Position numbers and translations under genes: made by a program. From the NCBI GenBank assembly GCA_003342815.1, contig PTEX01000024.1, positions 3,547,517-3,611,516 on the forward strand: a stretch of 64,000 nucleotides of DNA, written 5' to 3'. The stretch is from Eudromia elegans. Lineage: Eukaryota > Chordata > Aves > Tinamiformes > Tinamidae. Shown here in pieces: positions 13,641 through 25,143 of this stretch. Numbering within the stretch: position 1 is the stretch's first letter; each line of letters opens with the position of its first letter. The notes below the pieces were generated by a model. The model searched no databases, was not told the origin of the DNA, and saw only the letters and a program-made list of their open reading frames with translations.

Positions 13641-14749
13641 TCCACGCTCACCTCGCCCACTCCCCGACAGGGATGGTCCTTAGCGAGGTGTCGGATTCTT
13701 CCTGTCATTTATGGGAGCTGAGTTAACCCCTTAGGAGCAGGGCAGGAACATGACTGTGCCTTGTTTAATAGTAGTTCCACTCACAGCCCTCCAGATTGGT
13801 TCAAAACTGAAAAAAATGGGAGGAAAATCTGTGTTTGAAGAGGGAAACAGGTGACTCAGTTTGCAAAGTTTGCCCACTGAGTTTTCTACATTACCTAGCA
13901 TTTGATTTCTGATAATTTCTCTCCTGGAAGATTAAGGGAGATTGGATGTGCAGCCACGTTTGGGCAGATAAGAACAAACTACCAAGAACTGTCAACATGC
14001 GAATGTACTTAACTAAGATGAATCAAGGGAGGACCTTAGCAAATGTCAAAAGATGCAGAGCTTGAAACAACTAAATTATCAGGTTGCAGAGACAAGGTTC
14101 TCATGCAAACATGATGAGAAAGAAGATCAGAACAAGAGGGAAGGCTGTATACTCATAACTTTTCAATTTCCACTGCAATTTAAAAGCTCCTAACTCTGTT
14201 TTTCAACTTTTGCTACCCTGTGCAATCCCAAACATCAGGTGGTTGCAGAGATGCCACTGGGAATAAAGAGATGAATTCAAATGTTTCCTCAGAAAAATTA
14301 GGTAGAATAATATTTACTAGGATGTAAAGACTAAGACTCTAGATTGTATTTTTAAAGCAACTTGGTTAAAATAAAGTTTTTAAAAAACCTCCTCTTCATT
14401 GTTAAAAAAAAAAAGGAAATTACATTATTTGTCAATGCATTTCAAAATGAATAGCTTTTCAGGATAGGATAGTTGTATTTATGTTCAGTCTAAGTTATTG
14501 ATGATTTAAGACATTTTTCTTCTGTCATAAAGATGGCCTGGGAAGTTACAGAAAGGAAGTGTATCCTGAGCCCCAGGTTCCTGAGGACGAATGAAACTTT
14601 TTGAAAGAAAGTGTCAACCAATTGAGCGATCAGCAATACTCAATATGCAGGAAGCGTTTATTATGAAAATATTTTTAAAATCCATAGTTCTCAAAAATGC
14701 CTTTTTTTTTCTGTCAACATAGCAAAAATTGAAACTATGTAAAAAGCCT
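13641..14749. other. Intergenic sequence, no gene seen
   Basis: AT-rich, stop-dense sequence with an A11 tract near 14405. I see no open frame of at least 60 codons, no repeat and no RNA gene here. Confidence 0.6.
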
Positions 14750-14960
14750 CATTATCCCATAAACGCAGATCTGAAAGCCCTGTCAGGCTGCCTATTGAAT
14801 TAGCAAATACAGAAGTTGAGCACTCTGATTGATGCTGCCCTGCCAAAGCAGCAGCCGAGAGGATTTAGGTAGCTTTATTAAAGCTGGATTGTACGGCAAG
14901 ACTAAGAATTAATTCTTAATATGGTCAAACACAAGGTCGGAGCGTGTCTGCTGAGACTGC
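14750..14960. promoter_or_regulatory. Candidate conserved non-coding element with a 16-bp palindrome
   Basis: Non-repetitive block containing the perfect palindrome TAAGAATTAATTCTTA at 14903-14918, a GAATTAGCAAAT string near 14797 and a CTGATTGATG string near 14825. The palindrome centres on AATT within TTAATT and could hold a homeodomain dimer. The call rests only on texture and motifs. Confidence 0.3.
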
Positions 14961-16249
14961 TTTTTCCCTCTGTTAGATTACCAGATTCAAGCTTACTGTC
15001 AGAATGCAGAACGGAGGTTTAGATGTAAAGCACTGACTATATTCCAGGAAGAAAGAAAGAAAAAAAAAAAAAAACCAACAGAGCTTTCAGTTTTAACCAT
15101 ATGATAGTTTTGAGAAGAGGACCCAAAAACCACCCCAGAGTGAAAGACACAGAACACGTGAGGCAAAATATAACAGAAATAAGAAAATTAGTTAAATACC
15201 ATCTTTTTAGGGTGTTTTTCCCCCTTGGAGAGGAGGAAACAAGTTTTCTTTATGCACAGGAGACTTGCAGTAGTGCTGGGTGTTAATGCAGGATGAATTT
15301 GCCCGCAGCACGTTCGGTTTTAGGGATAGGTGACGTCCTTCTGCGGGATGAGCCCTGCCCTGTAGGGCCGCAGGGTGCACGTGGTGGACTTGTTCACTGC
15401 GAACAGTGCCGAGAGCGAGCGAAACTGAAGGAGAAATCGAACCTTCCATGTTAAAAGCAGTTCTCAGTCTGCTCTTGTACATTCAGTCATGTCTTTAATA
15501 AGAGTTAAATAAATTGGAAATGCTTATGACTAGAGGACTCTATTGTTGAGCAAATGCTCATCTTTTATTGCCTATAAATTGAGCATCGAGAAAGTGGTAG
15601 GAAACAAAACTGCATTAGAGAACAAGCCTGCTGCTCATCACCACCAAGACAGTGCACTCTCAAAATGCCTGCAAAGACACATTTTGTCTCTGTGAAACGT
15701 GTCCAATGTTGTGTAGAGCGTCATGTTCCTGTCCGGCTTCTCAGCTTGTGATGTTTGTGTCCCTCACACACGTGATGTCATCTCCATAGTGCTGGAATAT
15801 CGCCGTCAGAGGGTTCTGAGGTGAGGGTGAATCTCTATTTTGTAATTGCATTTGAATGTTCAGAATGAGCCTTTCACTTGGTCAGTGCTTCTTATCCTGT
15901 GGCCAGCACCCATTTGACCAAAAATAAAATTTGAAAAAGCAACAATTTCATGCCCATCGGATCTTCTGTGTGATCATTCTATGATCATTTTCCCATTAGG
16001 CAAAAATTTGAGTTATTTTCAAAGTGTTTGTGCTCTGTTTGCTTGTTTGCATTTCAATTTGAATGGTCCTTTTAAAACGTATGGCTATAGGCTGCAGTTT
16101 GTCATGTCATGGCAACTGCAGACTCAGAGCCAGGAGTAACCCTGCGATATCTCCCCTTTCTTTAAGGGGCAAACCAATGAAACTTTCATATTTCCAGAGC
16201 ATAAGGCAAGAAAAGGAGAAAAGATTGAGCAGGGGGGACGGGCAATAGG
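14961..16249. other. Intergenic sequence, no gene seen
   Basis: Contains a purine tract (GAAA repeats followed by A15) at about 15047-15074 and short open frames at 15101-15482 with no recognisable product. A slightly GC-richer, CpG-bearing patch lies at about 15300-15430. Confidence 0.55.
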
Positions 16250-16690
16250 GAGCTGACATGCAGATGGATGCGGAGACCTGCGAGCCAGCAGACAGGAACA
16301 TCTTAGGGACGCAGAGCAGAACGAATGGAGCTCACGCCGGCGGCGACGCTGCTGGGCTGCGAGCTGGGCGGGAGGAAAGGCCGAGCTCTCCGTCATCCTG
16401 CAGCGTGACAAAGAAGGTGACCTGCTCATAAACCTTCTGGTTTTGCCGCCTCGTCTTACTGGTTTTGAACTATTTTAAAGAAGTTAATAGCTCCACATGC
16501 CTACTCATCCAGCTCGGCTTTCGAGCTGGAAAGCCCCTTTGTCTCTAATCCTCGGCACAGGAGCCCGCTCCGATCCATCGCAGAGCCTGGCGGAACTGGA
16601 GGCTTGAATCATCCCGAGCTCCGAGCTTCCAAATAAGCACTGCATTCTGAGACGTTGCAGCACGCTGCGGCAGCACTTCGGGGACTCATG
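16250..16690. other. GC-rich patch with a CpG cluster
   Basis: GC-rich sequence with a local CpG cluster at about 16330-16400 and further CpGs to 16680, embedded in AT-rich DNA. The 101-codon minus-strand frame at 16124-16429 is arginine- and serine-rich, as expected from reading GC-rich non-coding DNA. It could be a small orphan CpG island. Confidence 0.4.
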
Positions 16691-19600
16691 AAAGAGCGGC
16701 TTCTTTCCACTTTCAGTCTTTAAAATTGGTTTTCCCTAGTCTAGTGTGCAGCCTGAGAGAAAGAAAGAAGTATCACATATATACTGAAGAAGCCTTGCAA
16801 GAGATTTGGGGAGTAGCGTTTAAAGCAATTAAATGCCTGTCTCAGTGCTGGGAGTTGCGAGGACCTTTTGGTAAGTTTAAATCTCAGTGATTATCAGAAA
16901 GGCTACAAAATACACGGACGGTTGGGATCTAGAATGGCTTTTTAAAATTAGGAAATATAAAACACATGCTCCATTTGTGGCCAAGGAGAGTAAGTTGTGT
17001 ACAGTTTCTCATTGAGTACCGCTACTCCCCAGTGAGGTTCTGTGACTTCTTATGCAGAGTGACAGTTTCTCAAACAACTTCCACAATGGGAAGGACACCC
17101 ACATTAAAAAGGGACCGGTGTTCAAATCTGCATGAACTAGCCAAAAGTGAGAGCTTTCCCTTAAGCCATAAGGGGTATTGATAATCTCTACTCACCAATT
17201 TTAGGACAGAAACACATAAATTAGCAAAGTACAATAATATAACTCAAGAAGCTCAACTCACAGAGTTCATAGCTAAATTTTGCCTGGCAAATAAGGGTAC
17301 AGATTTAATGAGCTTTAGCATAAAAGCTAATAACAGTACTCCCATGATGGGGTACACTATACTACAAGAAACTGAAAAATGGAAAGCTAATTGCTTTAAA
17401 TTCTCTGCAGCTGTAATGAAATACAGCAAGACACATCCCGAAGCCAAACTGCTTTAAATTCCCTTGCAGAAAACTTGTAAACTGGTTAAACGAACACAAC
17501 TGACAGTGAACACTCCCTAGCTCAATGGCTCTGATCTCAATACAGCTTTTACAGGAAAATACACGCTCTTTACCCAGCATGCACAAATTAAAATTAAGCT
17601 AAAAATATTTTCTTTGCTCTTTTCTGCTTTACTTTCCAATGAGCAATTTTTCCTGCACAAACACTGAACGGAGCAAATAACAGGCTCATTGAAACTATGA
17701 GTCAGGAACAAGTTGTTGATTTCTTATCTTCGCACCGCAAATTAGGCATACAAATCAAGTACAGTGTTGTGTTGTTCTTTTTAAAGTACATCTTTAAGTG
17801 ACTAAGATCACCCTTATCTCAAAGAGGGCTTGGCTCTATCAGCTTAAAGATGTATTATTATAGTCGTTTTCCCACTTCTGTACAGTCGTGGTTTGAGGTC
17901 CTAAATTGAAGCGTAGCACTGGGAAGCCAGCGACTACCCACCAGGTTCGTAATACAGGGTTTGCCTCCTGAAACGGTGCTAATGCAGGTGCAAGGCATTC
18001 CCTTTTTGTGTGTCTGTAAAAACAGTGCTAGATACAAAGACACAAGGCTTCTCAGACCAGAAAATTCCCCCCCACCCCCCCGTCTCGCTGCTAATTTAAT
18101 CAAAGCAGAAAAATTAACCAAATCATATAGATGGAAAGATTGCAGTGTTAATTTGTTATAAACTCTATTACTATAGCAGTCATATCTGTCTAGTATTAAG
18201 ATTTATGAAAAGCTAATGTCCATGAAAAATACAGTCTGTCATGATGAAGACATGATCAGAATTTGAGCTTTTCCTTTTAGTCATTTGATATAATAAAGGG
18301 ATCTCATCCTCTTCACTCTAACCATAACAGTGAGGAGCTATTTGATCTGACATGGCAAGAAGAAGTTTCTTGAAAATTTGTAAGCAGTTGTGGATTCTGA
18401 ACAGCCCTCACAGAGGGCTTAACTCATTCTGCTTTACCCACGGAAGCCCTAACTGGTGTGTGTCGTGCTGCGAAGCCCACTACGGCCTGGCTAAAGTCTG
18501 CTTCCCTGCAGACTCTGTTTGCTGCAGCCTCCTGTTCGCATTTTGTAATTCAGTCTTTTCCTCTTTTTTGATTGGGATTGTATTGATTTAAAAGCCTGGA
18601 GTGTTAATTCTCCTAGTGCATGTTTTTACTGCAGTTGAAAACAAACATGTGCCCCTTTCCTCCCTCCCAAAAAATTACTCATTTTCTACTTGACTTTCAG
18701 GTGTCACTCAAATCCTTGCCTCATAATTCCTATCTGTGCCATAATTTCCCTAGATTAAAATGATGTGCACAAAAACGTATTGTATAAATTCCTCCTCAGA
18801 AGCACAGGATTCCACTTTCTAGTTCTGCAGTTTATATTAAAGGCCAAATTTCAGCTTTACTGTGAAAATTGCATTGCACTAAATATAAAGCTCTGTTTGT
18901 TATGATTTGTGCTAAAAAAACTTGTTAATTTGATTCTGACACTTCTTGTTCTGTCTATAATTTTTGATAAGCAGAGTATATCTAGTGTTATAGGACTTCA
19001 AATGTTCTTAGCTTGCTAGAACAATAAGTAAATAAACCAGGAAGAGGAAAACATATTTAGTATTGCTAGCAACTGTTTCCATTTTAAGGAAAATAAGTGT
19101 TTTAAAGTTTCCTTCCAATTCTCTAGGAAACAATTGCTTGCTGTTTTACACTGTGACTTGGCATGCTTCTGTTACATCTCATAGCATTAACACAGTAAAG
19201 CAGTTTCCATATTGACATCAATATTTTAACCTTTAATAGCTAAAAGAGTTCAATTATTACATAATTAACAGTAAATGCCGAGGAGTTTTTAAACCGCTCC
19301 GGTGCCTGCATTAACACCAGGTGGAGTGATCTTCACTTTGGGCTGCTTTGGTCTGGTCTGTTAGCAGCTGCAGCAGAACTAGTGGGTTTTCAGAGAACTT
19401 CCACCCTCGGCATCCCTACTGTAGAATTAAATTAGGGGTTTTATCTAGGGCTGAGGTGGATATGGGCAAGAATCCTTGGCAGACAGAACCACAGGCCAGT
19501 GCTTAGAGAGCCTGCTCCCGTCAGGGCTTGGGGAGATGCTGGCTCCATGTCTGCCGAGTCTGGTGACAGGGACTCTTGGCCCTGTCATAGTTTTGGAGCC

Positions 19601-20410
19601 ATCCAGCAGCATCACAGGTCAGCAGAGACCTCCTGCGCCCGGCGCTGCCTGGGATTTGCAAGAGCAGGGAGCTTCGTCTTCCACCAGTGTCGCACCCTAG
19701 GTATGTAGCCTGGCAAAGCTGTCTGTTTTATGGGGACAGAGGATGACTTTTTTTTTTTTTCTTTTTTAAAATAGTATACAAGCAATGAAGTGGCTGCTTG
19801 ATTTACAATTCTCCACCTACTCAGCATAAGGTGAACTTTGCAGTGTATAGATCCTAATCTTATTAAACCGTCCGTTGGGAGAATAGCGAGGATTTTAAGC
19901 AGTAGGCCCAAGTCACAGACTTACTGCATCAAAGTCTCTTGTCTGCTGCTAGTTGGACATTGAAAAGCTGTCAGAAAAAAAGAGCAAACATACGTAGCAT
20001 GAGAAAGCATTACTGTCCATGACTGTGTGACATGGAATAAAAATGTATACTGTCTACCGTGAACTTAGTGGATAGGTTGATTTAACCTCTGCCTAGTTAT
20101 GCACTTAGCAAACCTACCAATGTCCTCAGTTACACAGGACCATGACATGTTCCCTGCTGTGTTGTAGGACCCACAAGCAAACCACATACCAAAATGTTTG
20201 TATTAGGCTGATTTGCAGTAAGGAACCTTTCAAAAAAGGAACACCACAATCCTTTAATCACCCAAGGTTAGGAGAGCCATCTTATCAAAGAAGCAGTAGG
20301 ATAATCATTTAGGTGCTTTACATCATTTGTGCAGGTTTCACACAAATATATAACCTTTTGCCTCAATGTGTGTTAAGGACTTGGCTTCTTGGAATAGGAT
20401 GGTCCTATTC
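16691..20410. other. Intergenic sequence, no gene seen
   Basis: Stop-dense, mostly AT-rich sequence. A C-rich tract (C7 A C7) lies at 18067-18081, and a T13 tract starts at 19748. A modest GC-richer patch at about 19450-19700 gives overlapping frames of 69-99 codons without domains. No interspersed repeat is recognised. Confidence 0.55.
18067..18081. repeat. C-tract, G-quadruplex-prone on the minus strand
   Basis: Two C7 runs are separated by a single A. The minus strand carries two long G-runs and could take part in quadruplex formation. Confidence 0.8.
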
Positions 20411-20464
20411 AAGCTCCTAACACAATAAATAGCACAAAAGCTCCTCACACAATAAATAACAAAA
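20411..20464. repeat. 27-bp tandem duplication
   Basis: Unit 1 (20411-20437) and unit 2 (20438-20464) share AAGCTCCTMACACAATAAAT and differ at about three positions. The head-to-tail arrangement with exact register indicates a recent local duplication. Confidence 0.85.
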
Positions 20465-20528
20465 TCTAGATTGGGTTTTCATAGAAATGCTAGTTTGTGA
20501 GAGCCACTTGTGGTGGGGCCTTGTTTGA

Positions 20529-20586
20529 GAGCCTTATTACACATGACCAGAGCAAGTGGTCGGGGAGCCTGGTTACACATGGACTG
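20529..20586. repeat. Imperfect direct repeat, 36-bp period
   Basis: GAGCCTTATTACACATGACC at 20529-20548 recurs as GAGCCTGGTTACACATGGAC at 20565-20584, with four mismatches over 20 bp. It lies just downstream of the 27-bp tandem duplication, so this short stretch has been duplicated more than once. Confidence 0.7.
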
Positions 20587-23500
20587 GAATCAGAGCATGA
20601 TACCTAGATTTAGTTTGTCATTAACTATGGGGAAAAAAACCAAAACCAAAAACCTTCTATAGTTTTAAAACTTTTCCTAATTATTCTTCCTTTTTAGTTT
20701 TATTTTCGTTTGGCATAGTCTTATATAGCTTCCTCAGATTTTTCCTTTTAAGGAATTTGCCTTCTCAGTAATAAGTGAGAAAACTAACAAGAGGAGGCTG
20801 GAAATTTTATGCCTAAAAAGTAGCTATTTAGGGAATTATTTTAACAATCTTTCCTAAAGGTGCTCTTAGGTGCTCTACCTAAACAGAGAGAACAGAGATG
20901 CAGCAGGTTACGGCTGAGGTGGGGTTTTGTTTTTTTTCTTTCTTTCTTTTTTTAAGGGGGTAAAAAAAAGGAAAAAATAATGCTTCCAAAGTAATGTGTT
21001 TTGCCCTTTTTCTGGGGAAAAGATTTCTGAAGGCTGGAAGGGGAGTTCTCTCTCCATGGCCCATTCAGTCATTGGCTTCTTTCTTCTCCTGAGGCTGCCA
21101 ACGAAAGTGCCAATTAGTAGCAATTGTGATGGTGATTTCTGAAGTGCAGTTTAAAGGATTTCTAACTGGGTTGGAGCTGTTGTCAGTTGACTGACTAGAA
21201 TAATAATAATAAAGCAAGCTTGCTGCTCCAACAGAAGCCTGTTAGACTTTGCTGTGTGATCTGCTATGGATAGCGTGAACTGCAAGAGCTTTTGCATTCA
21301 AAAGAGGGATTTTCCTAAAAGCATCAGTGAGCACTTGGCTGTTTTATCTGCTCCAAAAATCTTAATTTTAAATTCTGTTAAAAACAAAAATAAATGAGGA
21401 CCTAGAAATAGAGGGGGGGGGGGGGGGAAAAGTACTTACCTGTGGGGCACGCATAACTCTTTTAGTACACCAGGATCCCTTAAGTCTTGAAAAGTGGGAA
21501 AAAAATACCCTGTTTCTTTTTTAATGTACAAAGTTACTGTGATAGGACTGCATGCACTAAATGCACCAGAGACCTGATATCCCGAGGCTTTGTGTTGATA
21601 TTTTACCATAAACATCACAAGCCCGTTTGCACTAACAAGCCACCCAAAGAAATGAACATTTTTTTAATTTGTATGTGACACAAGAGAGTGCTTGAACTAT
21701 ACAGGAACAATACAAAATCATCCATTTGAGCCTCGGTTTGTGTTTAAGACACTTTTTGATGCATAGCGAGCCTTTCCCAAGCTATTTCTCCATCCCAAGT
21801 TGTGCAAGGGCCCCACAAGCCCCTCGGCTCAAGCCTGTGGTGTCTCTACTGGGGACCACAGGCAGGGAAGCAGCATCCCAAGCCCTGTGGTTTCACAGCA
21901 CAGGGCCCTGCACCTCCTCCTGGGGCTCCCCAGGGCTTTTCTTGTTGAGCCCTCCCTCTACTGAAGTGCAGAAAACTACAGAGCTGCAAAAATACAAATA
22001 AAACGAGCACTTCATCAGCCTCCTCATGAAGCCACCCTGTGTCTCCCATCCCAAAGCAGAGAGGGGCTCAGGTGTTTCCTGGGCTTTGTGTTTCTGGCCC
22101 CAAATGATTCCCTCATGTATAAAAGGGCTGCTAAGGCAAAACAAGGAGGTTACTCTCCTTCTGGGGTATGGAGTGAACTAATTAAGGCAGGTAATTAAGG
22201 TAGGCTGGTGGGGCACCTGCTTTGGAGGCTGCTGTAGGAGTTTGCTGTGTTGTCACTTGTGAGGAAAAGTGGATTTTTCCTGTTTACCTCATCACTTCTA
22301 CATTACTTGAAAGCATTGTGATATCTGCTAGCTAAGGAAAAACAGGTTGGTTGTAACATTTTGGGTCCTTTCAGAGGAGTCAGATGGGTGCTGTGTTAGG
22401 CTCATTACGTGCCCTAATTTAAGGGTGTTTGCCCCAAAAGATTGGGGCAGCACTGGTCAGAGCAAGCTAATTCTTCCAAGAATGATTTTTCTGTCCTTGA
22501 TGACCTATTACCCTGGATAAAAGAAATACTTTTTCTGTTATGTATATCTGTTTCACAATAGGGTTTAAGCAGATGTAAATTATGGAGAGTTTTACATAGC
22601 TTTATGTAGTGCTGTGATGCTGTTCCTCTTTCCCTAAGTAGAAGCTAAAACTCCTAATATGGTGGTTTTGGTTTTTTTTTAATTGTAGCTTTCATACATA
22701 ACAAGTTATATTCCAGTTGTATAAGTGACAAGCCTCTCTAGAGGCTAAGGAGGTTGTGAAACACCTAGTGCCAATCCTCTGGAGGAGGGGAAAAGAAAAA
22801 CAACTAAAATATCTTGAGAAATAGAGTAGAGCAATCATAGGAATAAAGCGAGGGGAGGAAAATTACTTAATAGTAACTGCTGACCACAAATACAGGTTAT
22901 TTTACCTCATACTTCTTCTAGTAAGCCTTATGGAACAAGAATATATTCTTAAGGTTGCTTAGAGGTATCATTTACTTGAGCAGCTCTCAAGTTTTCTAAT
23001 TTCCAGGCTAGTTTAGTCATGGTACCATTTGTTTTGTATCAACACTATTCTTTTAATTAAATATGTATGTATTTTTTCAATTCTGCAGATCTATTTCGGG
23101 AAATAACTTATAATTGTATTTTAGAATTCATTTTATTGAGCAAACAAGTGAGGTTCCTTTAGCGTGCTGTGATGAGCCAGACTCCCTCATCAAAGCAGGC
23201 TGAAGCATCCTTGCTTTTTGGGCCATGCACCAGTCACTCTTTAGCAGTTCTCTGTGCACTTCTCTGTTCTACTTCCTCTGTTGCTCTTGGGAAGAGAGGT
23301 GGGAAAATCAAGGCATAAAAAGAGATACGGAGGTAAATGGGGTGAATGGCTGGGCTGGACCAATTTCCTAGCATAGTGATCCTGTGCAATCAATTAGTAT
23401 GCACAAGGTACTTTCCCCTTGCAACGTTTCTGAGCAATTACCCCCTGGGCTACCATTTCTGTTATTAGTACATTTAAATTTTAATACTCTGAAATTTCAT

Positions 23501-25057
23501 TCCACTGTCATGCTCAAGGTCATCTGGTGGTTCTGGTGCCTTTCAAGGTGACAGTGTCCTGTTACCCAAAAATAACACTTCCAATTTCTACCTTTTTATA
23601 TCAATATTGTCATTAACATCAGCTAAGAGACATCCAGCCCAGCTGCAATGTCTTTGCTAACTACTTTTTAAGCTGTTCCTCTCTTAATTCATGTAATACC
23701 AGATTAACTGGTCTTTTCCTGTATCTATGAAACACTTTAGTGAGGTTCTGATAGATTAGTTCTACCATCCTTCCTCTGTTTCTAAAATCATTACCCTTCT
23801 GGCATCCAAAGTCTGCTAAAATTATGTTGTGTTATCTTATAGATATTATTCCTTTTATCATAGATACCTGTACCTTTGGAAGAAAAGAAGGATATCTCAG
23901 ATCCTCTCCTTAGTTAGGAAGGGAAAATCATAATAGAGGATGTTTTTTCTTTTTTAAAGTTTATTTCTGTGTGCTATAAGCCTATTTCGGATAGCACATA
24001 AGTCGAGTGCATGCTTTTCTTGTAGAGTTAGAGCACCCATGCTTTTATGGCTATATCTGATGCTGCCTTTTGCCTTGTTTCTCTGAACAAGGTGAAATAT
24101 GTCTGAAATGTTCTTCTCATACGGGCTGGGGGGAAAGCAGCCGTTTGACATGAACGTGCAAATGGAATAAAAGAGAGTACCTCACGTGGTGAGGAGTATG
24201 AGAACTTTCCGATCACCTGCTCAGGTGAACAGCCCAAGCGTTTACAGCAGGAATTCTTCTACAATCCAAGAAAATCCTATCCAGTATGCTCTGTGCATTT
24301 TTAGAATTATGTGGGTCAATGCAGGAATAAATTCAAGGCCTATGTGTGCATGTGAGGCTTCTCCTCACACGTTTATGCTGATGTTCTGCCCCTGAAAAAT
24401 GTGGTGACTTCCCAGTTGGCTTTCTGCACTGAGCTTCCAGTGAAAGCCACCCCTGGCTTCCCAGCGCTCGCTTCAGCTGCTTTGCATGGAGCAAAGATGG
24501 GAAGAGAACCCACTTCTCCCACTCTGGCCTCTGGTTTAAATATCACCACATCTGCTCCAAATTTGGAGCAGTTTTCGGGTGTAGATCCCTGTATTTTGCT
24601 TTTTTGCATATTGCACAAATAAATTAATGGATTAAATAATTGTTATAGGTAATGAATATTAGCCTGTAAGATAATAGTTTGTTTTATGCGTTATGTTAAA
24701 CGTAAAAATGCTTTTTGCAAGATCATGACAATTTTCAAGTAGCTTCTTTATTTTGTTTATAATATTTGCTTATTGCTCTGATCATTGCTCCTTCAAGCCT
24801 GTGCTACAAAATCCCGGCAGATGGGAATACTTCTTCCTTTGGAATAGCGATAGACAGACAACAGTTTTGGTTTCGGTTTTTTTTTTTTTTCCCCTCTCTT
24901 TAGAAGTAGTCTGGTTTAAGAAGCTGCTGTTTCATTGCCCAGCCTTGGCTTGCTTGTCCTGCGTCAGGTTTGCTGCCCTTGCCTTCCTTGCCCTGCCCCA
25001 ATGCACTGATGCATCTCTCTGTGAACTTGGAAAGGCTCTAAATGTAAACAAACAAAC
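20587..25057. other. Intergenic sequence, no gene seen
   Basis: A G15 homopolymer lies at 21413-21427, and a GC-richer patch at about 21790-22060 has short overlapping frames. The stretch at about 24590-24740 is AT-rich and non-repetitive, with several TAAT and ATTA cores. The 147-codon plus frame beginning at 24753 runs through T-runs and a purine tract and is judged spurious. No repeat family is recognised. Confidence 0.55.
21413..21427. repeat. G15 homopolymer
   Basis: Fifteen uninterrupted G residues. Length is likely variable between individuals and prone to sequencing error. Confidence 0.9.
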
Positions 25058-25143
25058 AAGAGAAAAAAAGGAAGGGGGAAGAAAAAAAAAAAGGAAAGAA
25101 AAACTGCCCACAGAACAGAAAGTTCTTTTTTTTTTTTTTTTTT
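25058..25143. repeat. 46-bp homopurine tract followed by T18
   Basis: 25058-25103 is uninterrupted A/G, including A-runs of up to 11, and T18 follows at 25126-25143. The A-rich and T-rich arms can pair into a hairpin, and the homopurine strand could form a triplex. It resembles low-complexity sequence, and no SINE or LINE body precedes it that I recognise. Confidence 0.8.
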
